Below are positions 45,694-54,245 of a DNA stretch of 64,000 nucleotides, piece by piece. The position numbers and the translations under genes are program-made. Within the stretch, counting starts at the first letter, position 1. Each line of letters starts with the position of its first letter. Origin of the DNA: Methanomicrobia archaeon (GTDB taxonomy: Archaea > Halobacteriota > Bog-38 > Methanoflorentales > Methanoflorentaceae); assembly GCA_015660915.1 (NCBI GenBank), contig JACTTZ010000009.1:89238-153237 (forward strand). The letters run 5' to 3'. The notes below the pieces were generated by a model that saw nothing but the letters and a program-made list of their open reading frames with translations, did no database searches and had not been told where the DNA came from.

Positions 45694-46893
45694 TCAGTTT
45701 GATGGTTGCAACAACTTTTCATATGCGTGTAAATATTTTTGTATAACCTCGTTCCAGTCTAACGTATTTTCGGCCATCGCTCGCGCATTTTTTGACAACT
45801 TTTCTGTGTTTTCCATTATTCTCATGATGCCATCATTGATGGTATCACTCTCTATTTGTTGTATAACGACTCCGTTGACACCCGTTTGAACAATATCGCT
45901 GTTTGCCCCCACATCTGTTACAAGGGCAGGCAACCCTGACGCAGAAGCTTGTAATAGTGCCGAGGAAATTCCTTCGCCTTGAGATAGTAGTATAAACATA
46001 TCTGAGCAGGCGTATAATTCGGACAAGACCGTTTGGGGTACAAAGTCTATGAAGCGAACACATGCTTTGTAGCGTGTCTTCGCGAGTGACATAAGTTCAG
46101 CTTTTTGTGGTCCATCGCCTACAATGAGCAATAACGCTCGCATTCCTCGTCGATCAAGTTCACCTACTGATATAATAGCAGTATCCAAGCGCTTGGATTC
46201 TACTAATCGACCGGCATACATGATAATAAAACTGGAAAGTGGTAGGTCATATTTAGCCCGCAAAGTGCGTTTAGTACCACTTGTTGCAGGTTTAAATACG
46301 TCAATATCGACTCCGTGCGCTATAAATGATGATATCTTCTCTTCTTCGATTCCTAGCGAGATTAAAACAGCGCTGACCTCTAACGAAAATGGTATGAGTA
46401 GATCAGCTTTTTTTATGATCCGCAAAGACACATGCTTTGAGTAGAGTTTACCAATAGTATCAACTAATTTGTTTCCGTAATACCAGCCGTACCCAGGAAT
46501 ACCGTTTATCGATAGAACTATTGGGAGATCACTTTTCATTGATTTTAACTTAGGGAGCGGTAAACAGGTTAAGAATTCAGGCGAGTAAAAGTGAAGAATA
46601 TCGATGTCGGAATCTTCAATGATCTTGTTAAGTTCACGGTACTCGCGAACTGGATTAATAAAAGGATAGGCGACATTCTGGAGTAAATAATAATTTTTTA
46701 TATAATGCATGTTTACGGCACGCGGAGGTTCTATAATCTGAACGGGTGTCTTTTTAGCTTTATATTCAACATATGACGTCTGAACTGTATAGAAATGCAC
46801 GTTATTCCCATAATTTGCAATAAGCGATGCTGTATGCAATCGTGGCGAAATATTTACTCCGTGGGAAAATGGGGAGATGTAAAGGATATTCAT
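45694..46893 (-). CDS. GT4-family glycosyltransferase
   Basis: A 399-aa GT-B enzyme. The N-terminus is ILYISPFSHGVNISPRLHTA, the donor domain has IIMYAGRLVESKRLDTAIIS, and the terminal motif is SQGEGISSALLQASASGLPA, where the second Glu of E-x7-E is Gln. Otherwise complete. First gene of the block 46893-41162; the gap of 115 bases before the next gene is small enough for one transcript. Confidence 0.88.
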   Translation of the reverse strand: MNILYISPFSHGVNISPRLHTASLIANYGNNVHFYTVQTSYVEYKAKKTPVQIIEPPRAVNMHYIKNYYLLQNVAYPFINPVREYRELNKIIEDSDIDILHFYSPEFLTCLPLPKLKSMKSDLPIVLSINGIPGYGWYYGNKLVDTIGKLYSKHVSLRIIKKADLLIPFSLEVSAVLISLGIEEEKISSFIAHGVDIDVFKPATSGTKRTLRAKYDLPLSSFIIMYAGRLVESKRLDTAIISVGELDRRGMRALLLIVGDGPQKAELMSLAKTRYKACVRFIDFVPQTVLSELYACSDMFILLSQGEGISSALLQASASGLPALVTDVGANSDIVQTGVNGVVIQQIESDTINDGIMRIMENTEKLSKNARAMAENTLDWNEVIQKYLHAYEKLLQPSN

Positions 46894-47399
46894 GAACGCC
46901 CTTGGTGATGTTCTGCTTTCTCGAATGAAGTGTTACAACATATTGACCTTTTCATTCTGTTTGTGGTAAATTGCTCGTTCTTGCTTATTGCAGTTATAAC
47001 TTCATTTCTACGAGTGTTGCTGATTCAATCAGGCGGCTATCTGTCTTATACGCGACAAAAAGCGTTCATAGCGGACCCATGAGAGAACTAAGGCGCACTA
47101 AGTAAGCAAAGGTTCAGTGAGCGGAACTTCTGTTTCAGTCTTTTGCCCTTAGAACTTAACACGGATTGCGCATAGGATTGGCAGAACTGCTCCCTAGCCT
47201 GTGTATCAGATTCATGGGGGTATGCTTTGATTTTGAATTGGCTAGCTAATAGCGATGCAAATCGGTTGAGTAGCATGTTCAGGAATGACCGCAGTTAGCG
47301 CGAAAGTTTCATGACGTATGCTTAAACCTGTTAGGGGTTAATTGATGCGACTTCAATTACCACCCCTATCTCTCCACTAGCCCAAGTCTAACATATGCT
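46894..47399. other. Spacer between glycosyltransferase genes
   Basis: About 500 bases without a supported gene. It should hold the promoter for the 46893-41162 block. The 47088-47276 minus frame is not protein-like enough to call. Confidence 0.45.
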
Positions 47400-48569
47400 C
47401 TACACGGAGTGTGACTTGGCTTTGTCTTTGAATCGTCCAATTAGATCGAAAATGAGCTGCTCATAGTTGTCAACAATCGTATCCCAAGAGTAATGGTTTT
47501 TAACTCTTTGAAGAGCGTTAGTTGTCATTTCTGCATATTCGTCACGATGAGCTGCGACTAAGCGAATGATGGGCGCAAGATCATCTGCATCTCTGAAAAA
47601 GATCGCTTCATTTGCACAGACCTCTTTGTTAAACTCATTATCATGCGCTATGACTAATGCTTTACACACCATTGCCTCCAGCAAAGAGGGGTTAGTCCCC
47701 CCCGCAGAATGGCCGTGTATATATGCGATGCAGTTATACCTCAGCATCGACAGCAAATCTTTCTCATAAACAGCGCCAGCGAATACGACGCTACCGCTTT
47801 TGTCGTACTGTGCCGCCACTTTATCGACCGCTTGCTTATACCTTCTGCTTGAAAAATTCCCGACGACGATCAGTTTTGCCTGCACATTTGCCCGCAAAAA
47901 ACCTTCAATGATCGCCTCGATATTGTTGCAAGGCTCCAGCCGCGCAATTACGAGAAAATAACTGAGCTGGTCCAATGTCACCGCTGCATTTTTTTCGGTC
48001 AAAACGTTGTTAATTGACGCAGGATCCCAACTTCTAAAAGCTGGCACATTAGCTCCGTACGGAATGTAATGAGGGGTTTTTTTCGTTGTCGCGGCAATAA
48101 ACTTCTGTATTGCTCTTGAGTCTGCAATCACAACGTCCGAAAACCATACTGCGAGTTTTTCACTCAAAAACAGAATCGCTCTCTCCGCAAGATTGTACCT
48201 GCGGCGTCTCCATTCTATTCCGTCAAGGTTCGAGATCAATTTTTTCCCGAAGAGCTTGGGAATAAAAAAGAATGCGCCCGCCCCGTAACCCAACATGATA
48301 ACGCAATCACACAAGAGGCTCGATCGAGTCAGAGAGTAAATGTCGTAGAGAGTCTCGTAAAGAATGCGATAGAAAGGCTTGACAGGGAAATAAAACAACT
48401 GAACGCCTTTAAAACTCGGTATTCTGGGATTTACTCCGCCTTCACAACTCACATACACTATATGGCCAAGCGCTGCGAGTCGCGTGCCGAACTCTTCGGC
48501 AAACGTCTCGAATCCCCCGTAACGGGCGGGTATGCCCCGTGATCCAATGATTGCAATTCGCAGCGTCAT
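47400..48569 (-). CDS. GT4-family glycosyltransferase with DUF1972 N-terminal domain
   Basis: A 389-aa enzyme of the rhamnosyl/galactosyltransferase type. The hallmark N-terminus is IAIIGSRGIPARYGGFETFA, then LGYGAGAFFFIP and LDGIEWRRRRYNLAERAIL, and the donor-domain motif HSAGGTNPSLLEAMVCKALV. In bacteria and archaea this subfamily often adds the second sugar to a lipid-linked intermediate. It starts one base after the stop of a truncated epimerase remnant and is the first intact gene of the minus-strand block. Confidence 0.92.
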   Translation of the reverse strand: MTLRIAIIGSRGIPARYGGFETFAEEFGTRLAALGHIVYVSCEGGVNPRIPSFKGVQLFYFPVKPFYRILYETLYDIYSLTRSSLLCDCVIMLGYGAGAFFFIPKLFGKKLISNLDGIEWRRRRYNLAERAILFLSEKLAVWFSDVVIADSRAIQKFIAATTKKTPHYIPYGANVPAFRSWDPASINNVLTEKNAAVTLDQLSYFLVIARLEPCNNIEAIIEGFLRANVQAKLIVVGNFSSRRYKQAVDKVAAQYDKSGSVVFAGAVYEKDLLSMLRYNCIAYIHGHSAGGTNPSLLEAMVCKALVIAHDNEFNKEVCANEAIFFRDADDLAPIIRLVAAHRDEYAEMTTNALQRVKNHYSWDTIVDNYEQLIFDLIGRFKDKAKSHSV

Positions 48570-48570
48570 T

Positions 48571-48753
48571 TCATTTTCCCGACAGTGTTTTTCCAGCTCG
48601 GGAACTTCGCACGTCGACTCTCGTGTACGCTTCTCTGCTGGTGTGCGTCAGATCGACGCTGTAAACGTCGTGTCCTCTGCTGCGCAGCTCTGCCACCAAG
48701 TTCGTTCCGATGAACCCAGCGCCCCCCGTCACCAAGACTCGTTGCGTTTCTAT
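48571..48753 (-). pseudogene. N-terminal remnant of an NAD-dependent sugar epimerase/dehydratase
   Basis: In one frame reads QRVLVTGGAGFIGTNLVAEL, RSRGHDVYSVDLTHTS and REAYTRVDVR, then TGA, the Rossmann start of an extended SDR. Only 60 residues are left of about 310. There is no ATG; GTG or TTG codons lie inside the first strand. The stop is one base upstream of the next gene's ATG (TGAAATG). The stub may survive because it carries the promoter and the coupling for the glycosyltransferase. Confidence 0.7.
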
Positions 48754-48804
48754 TCGCTATCTTTCCTCGATTTCTCCGGGTAACTGGAAAAACGATGCTG
48801 CGCC

Positions 48805-48813
48805 TATATAAAA
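48805..48813 (-). promoter_or_regulatory. TATA box for the epimerase-stub/GT4 transcript
   Basis: Minus strand TTTTATATA, about 50 bases upstream of the stub frame (48753). It is the best TATA match in this part of the window and is well placed for transcription of the stub and the GT4 gene. Confidence 0.55.
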
Positions 48814-49811
48814 GTAACAATCGCGGTGGCGGGGGGACAGCTGCTCGAAATTCCAGAATCGCCGAAAAAGCTTGAGCCCGCTAGGACCTCGCTAGGCAAA
48901 TTACGACGTAGAGATCGCGCTTTCTGTTTCAGCGTGTGCATCGTCGCCTGTGAAACGCGCTGAGGGGGGCGAGCTAGCAGCCCTCAAAGGAGCTGAGTCA
49001 ACGCTTGTTGAGCACGCTCCGATGATCTTTTTTTAGAGACACACAGCTTCGATACGTGTGTCGATTGTTGCCGCCTGTTCACCTCTCTCGGCTACGCGGT
49101 GGAACGGTTCCACGGCTCAGGTACTACGGTTGCCCACAAGGTGTGATAACACACGATTCGCGTCGTGACGCGGCCAAAAAAGAACGAAAAAAGCTACACG
49201 AACTAGTTTTATTCACACTCGACCTACTTTTGCCGCATAGAAAGCAGATAACAAGATTTATACGAGGGGGGTAACTCAGGCTACTTTTCTTCATTTTGTG
49301 AACTGACCAAAGCCGCCACGCGCACCGCGATTTTCCACCAGTAGTCAGTGGTCCGATGCGGCTAAAGTGCCACGATTGTGGCAAATATCATGGTGTGATA
49401 GGCCAGGGCCCCGAAAAAAGAAGGACGTGTACGCGACCGTTTAGAAGGCTTTATCTCAATGTGCTAGAGTGCGACGCACGCGCTAACGCAGTTTTGACAT
49501 CTCCCTTGTTTTTCGACCCTTCTTCTTTTTCTGCCGGCCACGTATTATAGTTTGAGGGGCCGTGTGTTACCGACACGACAGTCCTGAAACCACGTGAAAG
49601 TCCGCGCACCTGTTTTGCATGTTTTTCGAGTGAACGAACAATATTAAGGGGGGGAACTAATGGGGCGTTCCGACAATCACTTGCTCCGAGAACAGCCGAA
49701 ACGCAACGGTTAAATCGTAGTACATTTCTTACATAAGTAGTCGAGCGAGTGCTCTGCAGTTTTGAATGAGGTAGCACGAAATCGATAACGAAATACGAGG
49801 AGGTGAGAGAG
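48814..49811. other. Long spacer, right edge of the island
   Basis: About 1 kb without a clear gene. The frames at 49056-49274 (ends VLFTLDLLLPHRKQITRF) and 49356-49550 (starts MRLKCHDCGKYHGVI, a Cys-x2-Cys) have some protein-like parts. They could be decayed small zinc-finger genes like those at 50327-50637, but I cannot support a call. GC content rises across this stretch. Confidence 0.4.
49799..49806 (+). promoter_or_regulatory. Strong ribosome-binding site (GGAGGTGA)
   Basis: An eight-base perfect anti-16S match five bases before GTG 49812. It decides the start of the small membrane protein. Confidence 0.75.
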
Positions 49812-49973
49812 GTGAGTCCGCTTAGGATCATAGAATATATATTACTGGTTATTTTAGCGGTTGGCTGGGCGTATCTGACCTACGCGCAAGGGTTTGCCTG
49901 GAGCCGCGCAGCTAGCATCGTTGTTCCACTCATAGTCATAGTTCTTCTATTCATTGAAGATCGAAAAAAATAG
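49812..49973 (+). CDS. Small two-helix membrane protein (53 aa)
   Basis: VSPLRIIEYILLVILAVGWA, a short loop with AQGFAWSR, then IVVPLIVIVLLFIED and RKK. Two TM helices with a positively charged end. Starts at GTG 49812 behind a very strong ribosome site. Function unknown; it sits alone between two spacers. The size and strong translation signal argue for a genuine expressed microprotein. Confidence 0.65.
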   Translation: MSPLRIIEYILLVILAVGWAYLTYAQGFAWSRAASIVVPLIVIVLLFIEDRKK

Positions 49974-50326
49974 TGGGGGATCGCTGCTTCTAAGTCGATC
50001 AGCATAAGTCGAAAGCATTGCTGATCTGACTCGTATTAGAGCCAAGAGCGTGCTGTTGAACAGAAACACCACGTCACCGCCGTCGCAAGAGCGCAGAACT
50101 CAGCGCATTTGTGCGCCTCGCCAACGCGTGTAGATAATGCGCGAGCATCGAAGCCGAACGAAGTGGGCGAGGCGAGCGAGATTGCTACGACAGCGACAGC
50201 GTGCATTGGAGTTCCGACACAACACGCGACGAGTCTGACTGCTCGCAACGAAATAGAAAACACTATATGCGATCCGCTGACTTCTCTTTTCATATTCTCC
50301 CCCACAGGGGCTTCGGCGGTTGAGGG
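49974..50326. other. Spacer, no gene seen
   Basis: GC-rich. Frames here are Ala/Arg/Thr-rich in all directions and not recognisable. Confidence 0.4.
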
Positions 50327-50497
50327 ATGGCCAATCAAAGTGATCTTGCGGCAGACCGGGAAAGGATTCGATTAGAGAGGGTCCCCGGCGATGCAATGCG
50401 ATATATGTGCCCTGTTTGTCTAGCAGAGGGGTCCAAGCCGATGTCAGTTAAGCACCACGTCGACTGCCCCTATCTTAAGCGGCGAGATGACCGTTAG
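50327..50497 (+). CDS. Small zinc-finger protein (56 aa)
   Basis: The C-terminal half is YMCPVCLAEGSKPMSVKHHV followed by DCPYLKRRDDR, giving a C-x2-C ... H-x3-4-C site of four zinc ligands. The N-terminal half is a charged helix (LAADRERIRLERV). The next gene encodes the same motif, so the ORF is real. The ATG has only a weak ribosome site. Such microproteins are usually DNA/RNA- or protein-binding; the partner is unknown. Confidence 0.6.
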   Translation: MANQSDLAADRERIRLERVPGDAMRYMCPVCLAEGSKPMSVKHHVDCPYLKRRDDR

Positions 50498-50637
50498 TGG
50501 TTGAACACGCAGCTAACAACAAACAGAAAGCGCACGTGGATTCGACGTACATGTGTCCCGACTGCGGCAGCGAGGGATCTGAACCGGAACTGATTAAGCA
50601 CGCCGCTGAGTGTCCACGCGCGAAACCGAGCCACTAG
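50497..50637 (+). CDS. Small zinc-finger protein (46 aa), paralogue of the previous gene
   Basis: The GTG start overlaps the stop of the previous gene (TAGTG), so it is translationally coupled. It has YMCPDCGSEGSEPELIKHAA and ECP. Aligned with its neighbour it shows the shared pattern YMCPxCxxEGSxPxxxKHxxxCP. Likely a tandem duplication of one ancestral zinc-finger gene. Alternative start: GTG 50536. Confidence 0.55.
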   Translation: MVEHAANNKQKAHVDSTYMCPDCGSEGSEPELIKHAAECPRAKPSH

Positions 50638-50930
50638 GCGTACCAGCTTGTCCCTCTTTTTGCCTTAGAAACGCGCTTTTGGCGCGCATCGTTATTGTGC
50701 GGCAGCAGTTAAGCAACTCAGGACTTGTTCGGATCGCTCTTCTTTATGCGCTGCGAAAGCCGTGTGGCTTAGAAATCGTTTCCTGCACAAAAACAGCTTA
50801 TCTTAAACCCTCTACGAACGAAGACCGCTTCGGTTGATCCCGTGCCCTGCTGAACGCTTGCGTTGGAAGGCGCGGTTGCTGAAATAGACAAGTGCGTGAC
50901 TTCACGAGCGCGCCGCGCCCAAAAAAGACC
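50638..50930. other. Spacer, no gene seen
   Basis: No supported gene between the zinc-finger pair and the convergent DUF4129 gene. Contains a ggttgctgaaatag run, also seen in two other spacers. Confidence 0.4.
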
Positions 50931-52028
50931 TCAGGTGTTCTCTTCCACGGGCTTAGCTAAAGCGCTGATCGATTGAAACGCAGCAATGGCAGCGTTCTGC
51001 TGTTCTTCCGTGAGCGATTTGCGTCCGTAGTGGGTGCGTTCAAAAGCGACGGTCAACGTACGCAAGGGCTCCCGCACCTCAGGGACAGCCGCTTCTAGTG
51101 CGCCATATCGCTCCCAGTGCGTCATGTGCGGAGGGAGGGTGACCGTTGCGCGTGTCGCGAGCGACGCAAACGCAGCGTCGTACAACACGCCGATCGCTTG
51201 CCGGTCGTCTCCTCGTTCAAATAGCTCGAATGCTTCTTTGACGGCCGCCGCGTCGCCTGTGGGTTTAGGTGGAAGCGCGCGTTCGGATTCTGGGAGGGGG
51301 GGTGAACCTTCTTCGGTTGTCTCGGCGGCACGTGGCGGCTTTGTCGGGGGCGCTGGCTGCGGGGGCGCTTCAGCCCCTTCTTGACGACGCGAAGCAGCTC
51401 TCGTCAAGCTCGGGAACCGCTTTCGCGTGGCTGCGGGACGGCCTTTGACGCGCCTTGACGAGCGTGGCCAAAAGTATAAGTAGATGCCGAGAACCACGGC
51501 GCCGGTCACAACGGCGATGATGAAGTACGCCGGCGCCTGGCTGACGGGGAGGCTAGCGACAGCGCTTGTGGCCGCCGGAAACGCCGGATCGCCAGGTTCA
51601 GCGACCGTATAGACGTTTACACTGCCCGAGAGCACCGCGGGAACGCAGTTCACGCCGACCGGCAGAGAAAAGACGTACGCACCGCTCTCGTTCGTCTGCG
51701 TGCGCGCTACGGTGATGCCCCCCATGTGCAGCGCGACGGGCACGGACGCGAGCGGGCCTTTCGGTGTCGAGACGACCCCTGCCACGTATAGTCTGCTCCC
51801 GAGTGACACGCTGTCGGAGAGCACACGTACGTTGTTGCTCACCGTGGTGTTGGAAGAAGCGGGCCTAGTCTGAGCGGCGACGCCGAGCACCGGGACTTTT
51901 AAAAGGCTGTTCGACGCTGTGAGAGCGCCGAGCATACCCACAAGCGCTAACGCAAGCACGACGCACACACATCGAGTTTTTCTTCCGGAAAGACGCACGA
52001 ACGACACCTTCGCTGACACGTTGTACAC
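50931..52028 (-). CDS. DUF4129-type surface/membrane protein, short paralogue of 8163-9932
   Basis: A 365-aa protein with a signal/anchor segment (about 20-42), one Ig-like or carboxypeptidase-regulatory domain (GSRLYVAGVVSTPKGPLASV, NESGAYVFSLPVG), a TM helix (about 168-190), and a Pro/Glu-rich linker (PPQPAPPTKPPRAAETTEEG). The cytoplasmic domain shares HMTHWERYGALEAAVPEVRE with the larger operon protein. It has no MoxR, DUF58 or DUF4350 gene beside it. It may be a stand-alone partner of the distant operon (inference). Confidence 0.8.
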   Translation of the reverse strand: MYNVSAKVSFVRLSGRKTRCVCVVLALALVGMLGALTASNSLLKVPVLGVAAQTRPASSNTTVSNNVRVLSDSVSLGSRLYVAGVVSTPKGPLASVPVALHMGGITVARTQTNESGAYVFSLPVGVNCVPAVLSGSVNVYTVAEPGDPAFPAATSAVASLPVSQAPAYFIIAVVTGAVVLGIYLYFWPRSSRRVKGRPAATRKRFPSLTRAASRRQEGAEAPPQPAPPTKPPRAAETTEEGSPPLPESERALPPKPTGDAAAVKEAFELFERGDDRQAIGVLYDAAFASLATRATVTLPPHMTHWERYGALEAAVPEVREPLRTLTVAFERTHYGRKSLTEEQQNAAIAAFQSISALAKPVEENT

Positions 52029-52238
52029 GGTTTAACGGGCCTAGACCAGACCAGACACAAGAACATTGACGATCTCAATATTAAATACTTGTTTTTCCCG
52101 TTTGCCGAAAACTGCGTCGCCTGTCGGTTCGGTTTCGCCTTAACGCCGGAAGAATGTTACGTCAAGATCCGGTCAAACTCAACAAGGTAATCAGATCCTA
52201 CGCTGCTGCGGATACGGCGGCCCCTCTCGACTGCCCGT

Positions 52239-52511
52239 CTAGCACCGCAGCAGGCTCAAGATCAGATCGATGTTCGGCTCATCGTCGCGAAAAAGCTCAT
52301 CAAACGTCAGGAACGTGTCCCTGACCTGAAGCACCGGCGCTATCGTCGTGAAGACCCCTTTCATGAGCAGGGCCGTCCGCGACTGCGGCGAGTCCAGGTC
52401 GTGTTCTTCAAAGGAGACGCCGTGCTCCACAAGGGACTTTTTCAGGATTGTGCAATTGGGACAGACGGGCAGCGTGTACACGCGTACCGCGAGGTTCGGT
52501 TCTGATGTCAT
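52239..52511 (-). CDS. Glutaredoxin-like protein
   Basis: A 90-aa thioredoxin-fold protein with active-site motif LPVCPNCTILKKSL (C-P-N-C, about 16-19), a beta strand VSFEEHDLDSPQSR, and the cis-Pro loop TIAPVLQVRDTF. It would carry out thiol-disulfide exchange, NrdH-like in size. It sits in a group of redox genes with flavodoxin and DJ-1/PfpI, all minus strand. Confidence 0.85.
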   Translation of the reverse strand: MTSEPNLAVRVYTLPVCPNCTILKKSLVEHGVSFEEHDLDSPQSRTALLMKGVFTTIAPVLQVRDTFLTFDELFRDDEPNIDLILSLLRC

Positions 52512-52602
52512 CAGATGGTCCTTGGCCGCTCACCCGTATTAAAGCCTCTCTTGCGCCGGGAGGAGTGCCTCCACGCGCAATCGTCAGCCGCTCCGATCGC
52601 AT

Positions 52603-53052
52603 TCAGCTTTTTTCGAGTGACTTAGCAAATTCCTGGGCTTCACGCAGGTCCTGCTCGTTCGGCCTTCCTTTGGCTATTCCGCCGATGAGTTTCATCGCCC
52701 CATACGTATCAAACCCCCGGCAGGAGAACTCCCCGACGATTGTTACTCCCTTCTCCTCCAATTGACTCTTCAAGGCACGGTGGTACGACCCGAGACGCGG
52801 TGCGCCCCTCGTTGAGAACACGAACGCTTTTTTGCTATCCACCGGGAGCCCATCGACCAACTTGAGCAAGCCTTTGTAGTGCTTTCCGAAGGCGATCCCC
52901 GACCCAAACCCGATGAGGTCATACCCACCGAGCGCCGCGACGTCCACGTCACCGGGGCTGACAACTTCTGCGTGCAGAACGCCCGCCATCGCGTCGGCGA
53001 TCTTTTTCGTGTTTCCGTGGTGCTCTGACAGACAGATGATAAGCGTTTTCAT
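52603..53052 (-). CDS. Flavodoxin-family protein
   Basis: A 149-aa FMN-binding protein. The phosphate loop is SEHHGNTKK (S/T-x-x-x-G-N-T) at 9-17, and loops GFGSGIAFGKHYKG and FSTRGAP contact the flavin ring. Close to archaeal flavodoxins and NAD(P)H-quinone-reductase-like proteins. Single-electron carrier in the cytoplasm. It starts 29 bases after the stop of the DJ-1/PfpI gene upstream, so the two are likely co-transcribed. Confidence 0.9.
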   Translation of the reverse strand: MKTLIICLSEHHGNTKKIADAMAGVLHAEVVSPGDVDVAALGGYDLIGFGSGIAFGKHYKGLLKLVDGLPVDSKKAFVFSTRGAPRLGSYHRALKSQLEEKGVTIVGEFSCRGFDTYGAMKLIGGIAKGRPNEQDLREAQEFAKSLEKS

Positions 53053-53081
53053 CGTTTTGTCACCTTTTTCGCCTTTGAGCG

Positions 53082-53609
53082 TTACGCCAGCAACGCCTTT
53101 CGCACTTCTCGCGCGTTTTCCGTGCTCGTCAGCACTTCAACGAGGTCGAGGGCAAAGGCTATCGCCGTCCCCGGACCCTGGCTCGTGATAATGGTTCCGT
53201 GCCGGACGACCGGCTCCTCCACGCGTTTTGCCCCGGGGATTTCGATGCCTGGATAACACGTCGCCGTTACCCCTTCCATGATGCCCGCCTGCCCGAGCAC
53301 GTGCGGCGCTGCGCAGATCGCCCCGATGTACTTGCCTGCGCCGTGCGCATCGCGTATGAGCTTGAGAACTCGATGATCACGCTCGAGGTTGATGTAGCCG
53401 GGGTTCCCACCGGGGAGGACAAGGGCGTCGTACGCTTTGACGTCGTCGATAGAGACGTCGGACATCACCTCGATCCCGTGGTTGCCCGCTATGGGCGGAT
53501 CCGCGATGCCGGCGAGCGTGACTGATATGCCCGCGCGTCGGAGCACGTCGACGATGGTGACAGCCTCGAGCTCCTCAAACCCGGGGGCGAGAAGGACTAC
53601 TACGTTCAT
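53082..53609 (-). CDS. DJ-1/PfpI-family protein
   Basis: A 175-aa protein of the DJ-1/ThiJ/PfpI superfamily. Start at ATG 53609 (MNVVVLLAPGFEELEAV) with the conserved Glu, central VLPGGNPGYINLE, and nucleophile Cys in GAICAAPHVLGQAG. Related proteins are deglycases, chaperones or stress-response amidases; which one cannot be told. The frame is open to 53669 but the extra 20 residues are not family-like. Confidence 0.9.
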   Translation of the reverse strand: MNVVVLLAPGFEELEAVTIVDVLRRAGISVTLAGIADPPIAGNHGIEVMSDVSIDDVKAYDALVLPGGNPGYINLERDHRVLKLIRDAHGAGKYIGAICAAPHVLGQAGIMEGVTATCYPGIEIPGAKRVEEPVVRHGTIITSQGPGTAIAFALDLVEVLTSTENAREVRKALLA

Positions 53610-53854
53610 GCCTCTACCTGAGGGCTCCAAGCTCTTAAGCGTTTTCGACGCTTGTGGCGGCGCGCGCACGTCTTAGCGCGGGTCAACAGCTGTCACCGGT
53701 GAACGGCGAGCATGTTGAAAAGCTGTGGTGAACTACCGGATCAGAAAGCACGGCCGTTTGCGGGGACGCAGTCGCAAACGAGGAACGTCGAGGCCTGGAC
53801 GATTACGCGTGGTCCCAGCGTTACTGACAAGTGCAGACGCCCCATCCGGATGAA

Positions 53855-53866
53855 AGCATATAAGTG
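53855..53866 (+). promoter_or_regulatory. TATA box for the TIGR04076 gene
   Basis: agcatataagtg lies about 35 bases before ATG 53896. This predicts a start near 53884 and a short leader that still includes a GAGGT ribosome site (53886-53890). One of the clearest archaeal promoters in the window. Confidence 0.65.
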
Positions 53867-53895
53867 ACGGCCGCAACTCTCTCTTGAGGTATGTG

Positions 53896-54195
53896 ATGCT
53901 AGAGATTACGGTCCACGAGATCCGAGGGATCTGCCCAGTGCATTCCACCGGGGATCGTATTCTCATAGAGGGGCCAAATATTGTGGTCGCAGAAACCGAT
54001 GCACTCTGCACCCATGCGCTCTCGACGCTCCTCCATTATACGACGATCCTCGAGCAGTCGTGGTGCCCGGTTGCCCTTGGCTTGACAACGTCTGAAGACG
54101 CCGCGCACGCCTATATGCAGTGCGTCGATCCGGGGCCACCGTACACAGAAGGGGGCACGGTCATCTTCCGGTGTCGGAAAATAGAGCGTGAGTAG
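53896..54195 (+). CDS. TIGR04076-family protein
   Basis: A 99-aa small protein. The family pattern is EITVHEIRGICPVHSTGDRI, then ALCTHALSTLLHYTTIL, and a Cys in the last third (MQCVDPGPPYTEGGTVIFRC). Cys residues at about 14, 38 and 75 are family-conserved positions. Function is unknown; members occur in anaerobic archaea and bacteria. The ATG at 53896 has a GAGGT site five bases upstream, so the longer frame from 53884 is not used. Confidence 0.8.
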   Translation: MLEITVHEIRGICPVHSTGDRILIEGPNIVVAETDALCTHALSTLLHYTTILEQSWCPVALGLTTSEDAAHAYMQCVDPGPPYTEGGTVIFRCRKIERE

Positions 54196-54245
54196 AGCGG
54201 CCAAGCACACGGCGCCGATGACGCAGTTGTCCTTTCCCTAGCGTT

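Noticed and set aside
47088..47276. 62-aa minus-strand ORF between glycosyltransferases
   Set aside because: No motif or ribosome site; composition unlike neighbouring genes.
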